Shown: piece by piece, positions 24,485 to 31,709 of the stretch
How the letters are laid out: every line of letters starts with the position of its first letter
How positions within the stretch are numbered: position 1 is the stretch's first letter
DNA from: Streptomyces sp. AV19
GTDB lineage: Bacteria > Actinomycetota > Actinomycetes > Streptomycetales > Streptomycetaceae
Length of the DNA stretch: 64,000 bases
Direction: 5' to 3'
Assembly: GCF_015999245.1 (NCBI RefSeq)
Contig: NZ_JAEAMR010000009.1
Coordinates: 183,431 to 247,430 of the forward strand
Notes under the pieces: generated by a model
What the model was told of the DNA's origin: nothing
The model's database searches: none
The model's input: only the letters and a program-made list of their open reading frames with translations
Made by a program: the position numbers and the translations under genes

Positions 24485-25015
24485 GAGGGGGGTGCCCCCG
24501 CCTCGCCCATTCACCGTTTTCCGCAGGGGCTGCGCCCCTTTGTGACCCCCGGGGTCCGCGACACGCTGCCGCACGCGGGCGGGCGGGGGCTCCGCCCCGG
24601 GGGGCGGCAACCGCGCTTCGCGCGGTTGTCCTCAAGCGCCGGACGGGCTGAATTGGCGCGCCCAGGCGGGATTTTCAAGGCCCGGGGCGCGCAATCCAGC
24701 CCGGGGTACGCAATTCAGCCCGTCCGGCGCTTGAGGACAGCGCCCGAAGGGCGCTTCGGGGTCCAAGGGCGGAGCCCCGGCAGAGGTCCAAGGGCACAGC
24801 CCCGGCAGAGGTCCAAGGACGCAGCCCCGGCAGAGGTCCAAGGACGCAGCCCCGGCAGGGGTCCAGGGGGCGCAGCCCCCGGCGGGGTGCAGGGGCGGAG
24901 CCCCGCTCGCCCCGGCCGGGGCGCGGGCCGGGGCGCAGCCCCCGCTCACCGCGCGGAAGCGCGGTGCCGGGCCGAGGGGCGCAGCCCCGGAAGAAACGGT
25001 GAAAGGGCGGGGAGG
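24485..25015. repeat. Modular Streptomyces intergenic repeat, copy 4 (largest, with inverted ends)
   Basis: The element runs from CGCCCATTCACCGTTTTCC to GAAACGGTGAAAGGGCGGGG, inverted ends as in copy 3. It contains the CTCAAGCGCCGGACGGGCTG / CAGCCCGTCCGGCGCTTGAG inverted pair (about 24631 and 24715), the tandem array at 24761-24886 and several GGGGCTGCGCCCC-type palindromes. It fills most of the 687-bp gap before the toxin-like gene. Confidence 0.85.
24761..24886. repeat. Five tandem copies of a 25-bp unit
   Basis: GTCCAAGG-(GC/AC)-G/A-CAGCCCCGGCAGAG starts at 24761, 24786, 24811, 24836 and 24861, a strict 25-bp period. The last unit is diverged and 2 bp longer. It is embedded in repeat copy 4, so the unit is an amplified piece of that element. 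Confidence 0.85.
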
Positions 25016-25163
25016 GGCACCCCATTCGCCCGATTCGGCCCGCACGTACCGACCAAATCACCCCCCGGACGACACAGACACAACCTTCGCCCCCTACACC
25101 CCCAACCCCCACCGCTCAAAGATCTCGGTGAGCAAGCCGAGAACCGAGAGACGGAGTCCCACC

Positions 25164-27266
25164 ATGAGGGCGCGCAAGAGACAGACCGCAGGCCGGGCCG
25201 CCCGGAGGCACGCCGTGGTGATGGCCACGGCCCTGGGCGTGATGTCCCCCCTCGCGGGCGAGGCGTTCGCGGCGAAGAACAACGGCGCCCCGAAGCGCGC
25301 CACCGCCCCCATCGCCTGCGCCGCCAACACCGTAGCCCCCACCTGCGTATACCGCGTCGACAGCCGCCCACCCTCCCAGGTCTTCGCCGACGGCTTCAAG
25401 GTGCCCGGCGCCGGCACGAACAACAACCTCCTCGACCACATCAACGGCCGCAGCACGATGCAGGCGAACGGCCCCCTCAAGGGCACCACCAACTTCGTCT
25501 CCACCTCCACCGGCACGGAGTACGTCACCAACTACGCGGGGCGGCTGAAGCTCGACCTGAAGGCCACCGGCGGCGAGGGCTGGATCTACGTCGTCCAGCC
25601 CGACCACACGTTCCACAACGTGCGGACCAGCCTGGAGCGCGCGGCGAAGAGCAAGTCGCCGGAGATCGCGAACGCCGCGAAGCAGACCCTGAAGTACTAC
25701 GGCTACCAGGCCGAATGGGCGGCGCGCGGTTCGATCCGCCCGGAGCTGGTGCAGCACGCCGTCCCGGTGAAGATGGTCAACGGCCTGCCGGAGCCGGACT
25801 GGGAGCGGCTGCAGACCAACAGCGGCTACCGGCCGGGCGATGCCAAGTCCGCCAACCCCGCCCCCTACGAGATCGCCGGCGCCTCCGAGCTGTGCGCGCC
25901 GGGCGGCGGCGCGGGCAGGGTGCGGCGGTCCGCCGAGGCGTGCGACATCGGGGTGCGGGACCACGCCGAGGTCGCCCGCAAGCACCAGGAGCGCCTGCGG
26001 GCCCACGGCGACGACGTCGAATACGTCACCACCCTCGACGAGTTCGAGAAGAACCCCAAGTCCCTGCTGTCGCCGCTGCGCGAGACCAACGGGGTCCTGA
26101 ACGACGCCGCGGCCGCCGAGCTCGGCGCGAAGGACTTCGAGGCGTTCTCCACCCGCGTCACCGAGGCCCTCGGCCGCGACCTCCGGGCCGTGCACGGGCT
26201 CAGCACGGACACGACCCTGCTCGCGAAGGTCGCCCGCCAGGCCGGCCGCGCCGCCGAACTGGGCGCGAAGGCCCTCCCGTACGTGGGCATCGCCGCGACC
26301 GGCTACGCCATCGCCGAGGACGTCAAGGCCGGGGACTACGCGAACCTCGCCTTCGACTCGGTCGCCGAGGGCCTCCAGGTCGCCATGGTCGCCCAGCCGG
26401 AGCTCGTACCGCTCCTCGAACCGGTCCTGTTCGCCGAGCAGTTGGCGCAGATCGTGTACGACGAGATAGCCGGGTGGTTCAAGCGGCAGGAGCAGCTGGA
26501 CCACGACCGGAAGCAGTGGGACAGCGCCGCCGAGGACCTGGTCGAGCACCGCGACGGGCAGTGGCGCGACCACCTCGTGGGCCAGGCCCTGCAGAAGCTG
26601 TTCCCACAGCTCAACGAGAAGTTCAACCGCGTCCTCACCTCGGACGTGAAGACGCTGAAGAAGTGGGCCGACGCCAAGAAGACGGCCGTCGCGCAGATCG
26701 CCGGCCGGTCCAAGGCCCGCGCCGCCTCCGCCGAGGAGAAGCAGCGCATCGAGAAGCACGAGACCGCGCTGAAGAAGAAGATCAACGCGAAGGTGTGGGA
26801 GCAGCAGGACGCCCGGACCAAGGTGTACGAGGAGCAGATCGCCAAGGTCGCCACGGGCGCCTTCGCCGCGACGCTCAAGCCCGGCAAGGACGGCAAGGAC
26901 GGCAAGGACGGCAAGGCCGCCTTCGACGTCTTCACCGACCACTTCGTCGAGAAGAGCGCCAAGCCGTACCTGGACAAGCTGATCGACAAGATCAGCATGG
27001 ACGAGTACCGCGCGGCCGGCTCCCCCACCTGGGATCAGCGGGAGCTCACCAGCCGCCAGGCGCGCTGGAAGCAGATGACGGAGGACAAGCTCGCCGAGGT
27101 GCGCCGGGCCCTGTCCCGCGAGGGCCGCACCGCCCTGTCGGAGAAGGACGTCCGGGATCTGCAGCGGGAGAACTTCCCCGCGAGGGAAGCGTTCCGTGAC
27201 CCCGAGCGCGACCGGGACAGGCTCTTCGACGAGCTGGCACGGGACAGCCGGAGCCGGCGGAACTGA
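25164..27266 (+). CDS. Secreted pertussis-toxin S1-like ADP-ribosyltransferase with a large C-terminal region
   Basis: The 700-residue protein has a signal peptide (residues 1-36; basic start, hydrophobic VVMATALGVMSPLAG, AFAA cleavage site). The N-terminal domain aligns by eye with pertussis toxin S1: VYRVDSRPP (Arg64, matching Arg9), LLDHINGRS (His92, matching His35), FVSTST (the STS motif, 113-115) and YQAEWAARGSIRPE (Glu184, matching Glu129). These are the NAD-binding and catalytic residues of the R-S-E class. The S1 cysteine after GRS is missing. Beyond residue 240 is a roughly 460-residue region with a hydrophobic helical stretch (about 370-430), highly charged helices and a collagen-like GKDGKDGKDGK (about 572-583). 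The C-terminal region may serve delivery or binding. The target is unknown. ATG at 25164 follows GGAG. Confidence 0.85.
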   Translation: MRARKRQTAGRAARRHAVVMATALGVMSPLAGEAFAAKNNGAPKRATAPIACAANTVAPTCVYRVDSRPPSQVFADGFKVPGAGTNNNLLDHINGRSTMQANGPLKGTTNFVSTSTGTEYVTNYAGRLKLDLKATGGEGWIYVVQPDHTFHNVRTSLERAAKSKSPEIANAAKQTLKYYGYQAEWAARGSIRPELVQHAVPVKMVNGLPEPDWERLQTNSGYRPGDAKSANPAPYEIAGASELCAPGGGAGRVRRSAEACDIGVRDHAEVARKHQERLRAHGDDVEYVTTLDEFEKNPKSLLSPLRETNGVLNDAAAAELGAKDFEAFSTRVTEALGRDLRAVHGLSTDTTLLAKVARQAGRAAELGAKALPYVGIAATGYAIAEDVKAGDYANLAFDSVAEGLQVAMVAQPELVPLLEPVLFAEQLAQIVYDEIAGWFKRQEQLDHDRKQWDSAAEDLVEHRDGQWRDHLVGQALQKLFPQLNEKFNRVLTSDVKTLKKWADAKKTAVAQIAGRSKARAASAEEKQRIEKHETALKKKINAKVWEQQDARTKVYEEQIAKVATGAFAATLKPGKDGKDGKDGKAAFDVFTDHFVEKSAKPYLDKLIDKISMDEYRAAGSPTWDQRELTSRQARWKQMTEDKLAEVRRALSREGRTALSEKDVRDLQRENFPAREAFRDPERDRDRLFDELARDSRSRRN

Positions 27267-27271
27267 CGACA

Positions 27272-27301
27272 CCGGGGCGGGCCGGATCAGGCCCGCCCCG
27301 G
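27272..27301. terminator. Perfect 12-bp bidirectional terminator hairpin
   Basis: CCGGGGCGGGCC (27272-27283) and GGCCCGCCCCGG (27290-27301) flank a 6-nt loop between the convergent toxin-like and permease genes. Confidence 0.7.
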
Positions 27302-27312
27302 GCCCGGCGGAT

Positions 27313-28746
27313 TCACGCCGCGCGCTTCCTCCCCCGCAGCACCACCCACCCCAGCACCAGCAGCACGACCCACACCCCCATCACGTACAACGCCACCCGC
27401 GTATCCGCACTCCACGCGATCAGCACCGTCACGAACGCGAAGAACCCCAGCGCCAGCACATTCGTGTACGGGGCTCCCGGCATCCGGTACGGGGACGCCT
27501 CCGCGGCCCCCGCCGCCACCGCCTTCCGGTACCGCATGTGCGTCACCAGGATCACGCTCCACACCAGAATCGCACCGCCCGTCGACACCGACGTGATGTA
27601 CGCGAACGCGTGGTCCGGATCGAGGGCGTTGAGCAGCACGCCCAGCCCCATGGTCAGCGCCGAGACCACGAGCGCCGGCGCCGGCACGCCGCGCGCCGTC
27701 AGCCTCCCCAGCCCCTTGGGCGCGTGGCCGTTGACGGACGCCGTCCGCAGCATGCGGGCCGTCGAGTAGAGGCCCCCGGCATTGCAGGACGACAGGGCCG
27801 ACGTCAGCACGATGAAGTTGACGATGCCCGCCGCCGCCGGAATGCCGATCTTCGCGAAGGCGGCCACGAACGGGCTGACCCCGGGGGCGAATTCGGTCCA
27901 GCTCACCACGGACAGGATCACGATCAGCGTGCCGATGTAGAAGAGCCCGAACCGCAGCGGAAGGCTGTTGATCGCCCGCGGGATGTTCCGCTGCGGATCC
28001 TCCGCCTCGCCCGCCGTCACGCCGACCAACTCGACGCCCAGATAGGCGAAGAGCACGATCTGCAGCGTCATCAGCGAGTCGTGGGCGCCGTTCGGCGCGA
28101 TGCCGCCGTCCTTCCACAGGTGGGTCACGGACGCCGTGTCCCCGACGTCGCCGAAGCCGATCACCAGCACGCCCACGCCGACCAGGATCATGCCGACGAT
28201 CGCGACGACCTTGATCAGCGCGAACCAGAACTCCAGCTCGCCGAACGCCTTCACCGAGATCATGTTGACGGCGAGCAGGACGACCAGCGAGACGAGCGCG
28301 GTCTGCCACTGGGCGACGCCGGGGAACCAGTACTTCATGTACTGCCCGGCCGCGGTGATCTCGGCCATGCCCGTGGTGACCCACATGATCCAGTACGTCC
28401 AGGCGGTGGCGTACCCCCAGAACGGCCCCAGGAATTCCCGGGCGTACTCCGCGAAACTCCCCGAAACGGGCCGGTGGGTGAGGAGTTCGCCCAGCGCGCG
28501 CATGACGAGGAGGAGGACGAGTCCGGCCACCGCGTACCAGATGATCAGGCTGGGCCCGGCCTGGGATATCGCGGTGCCCGCGCCCAGGAAGAGACCCGTG
28601 CCGATCGTGCCGCCGATGGCGATCATCTGGATCTGCCGGGTGCCGAGCCCCCGTTTGTACCCCTCGGGAGAGCCCTCTCCCCCGGTCTCCGTGGCCGGGG
28701 CGTCGCCCGGCTTCGTCCCCGTCCCCCGCACAGTCGGTGGCCGCAT
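27313..28746 (-). CDS. Amino-acid permease (APC superfamily, AAT family)
   Basis: The 477-residue, 12-helix amino-acid:proton symporter begins with the family signature RQIQMIAIGGTIGTGLFLGAG (helix 1, about residues 37-57, substrate-binding GTGLF), followed by GPSLIIWYAVAGLV and the ALGELLTHRPVSGSFAEYA loop. It is most like GABA, lysine or aromatic amino-acid permeases such as GabP and AnsP; the substrate cannot be assigned. Cytoplasmic N-terminus rich in Gly/Pro. It is monocistronic by context, with a bidirectional hairpin downstream and the SMR gene pair upstream on the same strand. Confidence 0.92.
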   Translation of the reverse strand: MRPPTVRGTGTKPGDAPATETGGEGSPEGYKRGLGTRQIQMIAIGGTIGTGLFLGAGTAISQAGPSLIIWYAVAGLVLLLVMRALGELLTHRPVSGSFAEYAREFLGPFWGYATAWTYWIMWVTTGMAEITAAGQYMKYWFPGVAQWQTALVSLVVLLAVNMISVKAFGELEFWFALIKVVAIVGMILVGVGVLVIGFGDVGDTASVTHLWKDGGIAPNGAHDSLMTLQIVLFAYLGVELVGVTAGEAEDPQRNIPRAINSLPLRFGLFYIGTLIVILSVVSWTEFAPGVSPFVAAFAKIGIPAAAGIVNFIVLTSALSSCNAGGLYSTARMLRTASVNGHAPKGLGRLTARGVPAPALVVSALTMGLGVLLNALDPDHAFAYITSVSTGGAILVWSVILVTHMRYRKAVAAGAAEASPYRMPGAPYTNVLALGFFAFVTVLIAWSADTRVALYVMGVWVVLLVLGWVVLRGRKRAA

Positions 28747-28860
28747 ACGACAGAACCCTTCCTCGAAGATCTCAATCTCGCGACCCTAGGTACCGCTTTC
28801 GGCCACCCACAAGTGCTTTCGGATCTTCGTCACACGCCGTCACACGCCGGGTCCCCTCCC

Positions 28861-29181
28861 TCACGCCCCGGCGGCGAGCTTGAGCGTGACGACCCCGGCG
28901 ATGATCGCGGCGAAGGAGAGCAGCTTGGGCGGGGTGATCTTCTCCCGGTAGATCACGGCGCCGAGGACGACGGTGCCGACGGAGCCGAGGCCCGTCCAGA
29001 TCGTGTACCCGACGCCCACGTCGAGGGTGGTGAGCGCCCGGCCGAGGGTGAAGATCCCCCCGGCGGCGGCGAGCAGGGTGAAGACGGACGGCCAGAGCTT
29101 GGTGAAGCCCTTGGTGGCGTTGGTGCCGAGCGCGAAGGCGATCTCGAAGACGACGGCGACGGCGAGGTAGGCCCAGGCCAT
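28861..29181 (-). CDS. SMR-family efflux protein, subunit 2
   Basis: The 106-residue, four-helix small multidrug resistance protein has MAWAYLAVAVVFEIAFALGTNAT with the essential membrane Glu (Glu13, matching Glu14 of EmrE) and helix-3/4 signatures VGVGYTIWTGLGSVGTVVLG. It follows its paralogue by 21 nt on the same strand. Paired SMR genes usually form a heterodimer, as in EbrAB or YkkCD, exporting cationic or guanidinium compounds. Confidence 0.93.
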   Translation of the reverse strand: MAWAYLAVAVVFEIAFALGTNATKGFTKLWPSVFTLLAAAGGIFTLGRALTTLDVGVGYTIWTGLGSVGTVVLGAVIYREKITPPKLLSFAAIIAGVVTLKLAAGA

Positions 29182-29202
29182 GATGTGTGCCCCTTTCAGG
29201 TC

Positions 29203-29532
29203 TCAGGCGGTGGCGGAGCGGTCGGACAGCTTGAGGCCCAGCACCCCGCCGATGATCAGGACGAACGCGACGGCCTTCCCCGCGTTCATCGACTCGTGGA
29301 AGATCACGGACCCCAGGACGACGGTCCCGACCGAGCCGATGCCGGTCCAGACCGTGTAGCCGACACCGACGTCCAGCGTCCTGAGCGCGAGGCTCAGGAA
29401 GAAGATCCCGCCGGCCGCGGCGCCGGCGGTGAGCAACGACGGCCACAACTCCGTGAAGCCGTTGGTCGCGTTGGTGGCGAGGGCGAAGACGACCTCGAAG
29501 ACGGCGGCGACGAGCAGATAGATCCAGGCCAT
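29203..29532 (-). CDS. SMR-family efflux protein, subunit 1
   Basis: The 109-residue SMR protein is paralogous to its downstream neighbour: MAWIYLLVAAVFEVVFALATNAT with the membrane Glu13, and VGVGYTVWTGIGSVGTVVLG. The ATG at 29532 is preferred to 29553, as it matches the paralogue's start. It is divergent from the marR gene, with only 81 bp between the two starts containing operator-like repeats, so the MarR probably represses both directions. Confidence 0.93.
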   Translation of the reverse strand: MAWIYLLVAAVFEVVFALATNATNGFTELWPSLLTAGAAAGGIFFLSLALRTLDVGVGYTVWTGIGSVGTVVLGSVIFHESMNAGKAVAFVLIIGGVLGLKLSDRSATA

Positions 29533-29558
29533 GACGACCGACCCCCCGAACAAGTAGT

Positions 29559-29606
29559 TGCATGTATGTGCATGTTCTTTGCGACCCGAGAAGCATGCAT
29601 GTACAA
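29559..29606. promoter_or_regulatory. Inverted TTGCATGTA / TACATGCAT-type sites between smr and marR
   Basis: TTGCATGTATGTGCATG (29559-29575) and GCATGCATGTACAA (29593-29606) form related inverted half-sites in the 81-bp divergent region. They are AT-rich for this genome. A MarR-type operator is likely. Confidence 0.55.
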
Positions 29607-29613
29607 ATAACGT

Positions 29614-30057
29614 GTGTCAACGCAGCCGACTCCCTCCGCGGACGCCCACATGTGGCACCGCTTCCTCGCCCTCCACGCCCACGTCGAGCACCGCCTGAGC
29701 GCCGCGCTCCAGCGCCACCACGGCCTCGGCCTCTCCGAATACCGCGCCCTGGGCTTCCTCGCCGACGCCCCCCGCAACGAACTCCGCATGCAGGAACTGG
29801 CCGACCGGCTGGGCCTCAACCAGAGCTCGGTGACCCGCCTCGCCGCCCGCCTCAACGCCGCCGGCTTCACCTACCGCGACGTGTGCGAGGACGACAAGCG
29901 CGGCGTCTACACCGTCCTCAAGGACGAGGGCCGCGCCCGCCACGCGGAGGCCACGGCCACGTACGAGTCCACCCTCGGCGCGGCGCTGGAGGAGGCCGCA
30001 CCGGCGGGAGCGGCGGTGGCGGCCCTCCGCGAGGCGCTGGGCGGAAGTCTCGGGTAG
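29614..30057 (+). CDS. MarR-family regulator of the SMR pair
   Basis: The 147-residue winged-helix regulator has an HTH around MQELADRLGLNQSSVTRLAARLNAAG (residues 58-83), followed by the wing (RDVCEDDKRGVYTVLKDEG). The GTG at 29614 gives the normal MarR length. Its divergent position next to the SMR genes implies it controls them and itself, with derepression by an exported compound. The start codon lies 8 nt after the second operator-like repeat, so repression of its own promoter is expected. Confidence 0.9.
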   Translation: MSTQPTPSADAHMWHRFLALHAHVEHRLSAALQRHHGLGLSEYRALGFLADAPRNELRMQELADRLGLNQSSVTRLAARLNAAGFTYRDVCEDDKRGVYTVLKDEGRARHAEATATYESTLGAALEEAAPAGAAVAALREALGGSLG

Positions 30058-30088
30058 GGTAACGCTGTTCCGGGACAGTGAACGACCT

Positions 30089-30180
30089 AGGAGGTGAGTC
30101 CCATTACCGCTGCGGCAGGCTGGGTGCTCTCGCCTCACACCCACAGGTCACTTCGTCGCAAGTGACCACCGAGAGCGCCC
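30089..30180 (+). promoter_or_regulatory. Structured leader with a short ORF upstream of the PrmC-like gene
   Basis: AGGAGG at 30089-30094 is followed at normal spacing by ATT (30103), which opens a 20-codon frame (TAAAGWVLSPHTHRSLRRK) ending in TGA at 30163; an in-frame GTG lies at 30094. The frame ends inside GGTCACTT/AAGTGACC (30146-30153, 30160-30167). That hairpin is enclosed by an 11-bp stem GGGTGCTCTCG/CGAGAGCGCCC (30122-30132, 30170-30180) with one G-T pair. This looks like a translated attenuator-type leader. Confidence 0.5.
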
Positions 30181-30203
30181 TTCGGACTTTCTGAAAGGCC
30201 CTC

Positions 30204-30992
30204 ATGTCGGTCTCACTCGCAACAACAACCTCCCTCGTCACCAGGCTGCGCGCCGCCGGCTGCGTCTTCGCCGAGGACGAGGCGGAACTGCTCCTCTCGA
30301 CCGCCCGCACGCCGGACGAACTCGACACCATGACCCGGCGGCGCTGCGCCGGGGAACCCCTCGAACTCGTCCTCGGCTGGGCCGGGTTCCTCGGACTGCG
30401 CATCGCCGTCTCGCCGGGCGTCTTCGTCCCCCGCCGCCGGACGGAGTTCCTGGCCGAGCGCGCCGCGCGGCTCGCCCGCCCGGGCTCCGTCGTCGTCGAC
30501 CTCTGCTGCGGCTCCGGCGCCGTCGCCACGACGCTGGCCGCCGCCGTCCCCGGTCTCGACCTGCACGCCGCCGACATCGAACCGGCGGCGGTGCGGTGCG
30601 CCCGGCGCAATCTCGGAGGCGCGGGCCGGGTGTACGAGGGCGACCTCTACGCCGCCCTCCCGTCCGCCCTCCGGGGCCGGATCGACGTCCTCGTCGCCAA
30701 CACCCCGTACGTCCCCACGTCCGAAATCCCCCTGCTCCCCCCGGAGGCCCGGGACCACGAACCGCTCGTGACGCTCGACGGCGGGGCGGACGGGCTGGAC
30801 GTCCAGCGGCGGGTGGCGGCGGGGGCGCGGTCCTGGCTCGCCCCCGGCGGCCGCCTGCTGGTGGAGACGAGCGAACGTCAGGCGGTGCGGTCGATGGCGG
30901 TGTTCGCCGGGGCGGGCCTGATCCCGCGTCTGGTACGGGACGAGGAGCGGGGCGCGCACGTGGTGATCGGCACACGGCCGGGCCGCCGCTGA
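30204..30992 (+). CDS. PrmC/HemK-like N5-glutamine methyltransferase
   Basis: The 262-residue class I SAM methyltransferase has the SAM motif VVDLCCGSGAVATTLA (about residues 97-112), an acidic ADIEP motif and VANTPYVPTSEIPLLPPEARDHEP in place of the NPPY catalytic motif. The shorter N-terminal helical domain and the PRRRTEFLAE segment match the putative protein-glutamine methyltransferase branch common in actinobacteria, not the canonical release-factor PrmC. The Pro-to-Thr change in NTPY suggests a different or weaker substrate preference. It has a structured leader and a strong hairpin downstream. Confidence 0.85.
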   Translation: MSVSLATTTSLVTRLRAAGCVFAEDEAELLLSTARTPDELDTMTRRRCAGEPLELVLGWAGFLGLRIAVSPGVFVPRRRTEFLAERAARLARPGSVVVDLCCGSGAVATTLAAAVPGLDLHAADIEPAAVRCARRNLGGAGRVYEGDLYAALPSALRGRIDVLVANTPYVPTSEIPLLPPEARDHEPLVTLDGGADGLDVQRRVAAGARSWLAPGGRLLVETSERQAVRSMAVFAGAGLIPRLVRDEERGAHVVIGTRPGRR

Positions 30993-31032
30993 GGGCTTCC
31001 GGTGCTGAGGGCTTTCCGGTGCTGCCGGAGGG

Positions 31033-31065
31033 CCTGCCCCGGACGGGGGAGCCGTCCGGGGCAGG
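31033..31065. terminator. Perfect 14-bp bidirectional terminator hairpin
   Basis: CCTGCCCCGGACGG (31033-31046) and CCGTCCGGGGCAGG (31052-31065) flank a 5-nt loop between the convergent methyltransferase and Uma2 genes. Confidence 0.75.
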
Positions 31066-31073
31066 TGGTTCGA

Positions 31074-31709
31074 TCAGTCGGCGTACTTCTTCAACTGTTC
31101 GGTGTCCAGGGTGATTCCGACCGGTTCCGGGACCTCGATCGGGGTGCCGTAAGACTCGTTGACGCGATGCCGGTACCCGTCGGCCTCGGGGCCGTAGTGG
31201 ACGGTGACCGACCGGTCGTCCCGGTCGATGAGCAGGTAGACGGGAATCCCCGCGGCCGCGTACCCGACGGGTTTCTCCACGCGGTCGCGCCGATCGGTGT
31301 CGGCGTCGTTGGAAGTGACCTCGACCACCATCAGGATGCCCTTGGGGTCGGCCCATTCCCCCCGCTCGTCGACGAAGTGATCGACGGGCGCGAGGATGCC
31401 GTCGGGGATGGCGCGCCCCCTCCGGTATTTCTCGACCCTCAGCCCCTGGTCGCGGTGGAGATCCAGGTCCGGACGCTGCTGCATGCACTGCCTGAGCAGC
31501 CACATGACGATCGCACCGTGCTTCCCGTCCGGCACCGGCTTGACCTCGATCCTTCCGTTGATGAGCTCCAGGCGCACGGTTTCGGGCGCCGAGTGGGCCA
31601 GTTCCTCGAACTTTTCGACGAGACGCTCGGCGGGGGTCGGGGTCATGTGATCGCCTCCTTCCCTCAATGGTGCCCCGATACCGGGCGGGGCGTCGTGTAC
31701 GGCGGTCAT
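31074..31709 (-). CDS. Uma2-family (DUF820) PD-(D/E)xK nuclease-like protein, module copy A
   Basis: The 211-residue Uma2 fold protein has VRLELINGRIEVKPVPDG, RAIPDGILAPVDHF (the PD motif), a catalytic-type Glu in ILMVVEVTSNDAD and GYAAAGIPVYLLIDRDD. These are the PD...ExK-like elements of Uma2 endonucleases, abundant in cyanobacteria and streptomycetes but of uncertain role. It starts at an ATG overlapping the HTH gene stop (ATGA). A paralogue with the same genomic setting lies at 53094. No toxin-antitoxin function is shown; a selfish or nuclease role is inferred from the fold. Confidence 0.85.
   Translation of the reverse strand: MTAVHDAPPGIGAPLREGGDHMTPTPAERLVEKFEELAHSAPETVRLELINGRIEVKPVPDGKHGAIVMWLLRQCMQQRPDLDLHRDQGLRVEKYRRGRAIPDGILAPVDHFVDERGEWADPKGILMVVEVTSNDADTDRRDRVEKPVGYAAAGIPVYLLIDRDDRSVTVHYGPEADGYRHRVNESYGTPIEVPEPVGITLDTEQLKKYAD

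Noticed and set aside
24761..24886. Five regularly spaced repeats as a possible CRISPR array
   Set aside because: The 25-bp units are contiguous, with no spacers, and no cas gene is present.
24062..27199. Plus-strand 1045-codon frame over the DinB and toxin-like genes
   Set aside because: It is a shifted frame across two real genes and a repeat, and is very Arg-rich.
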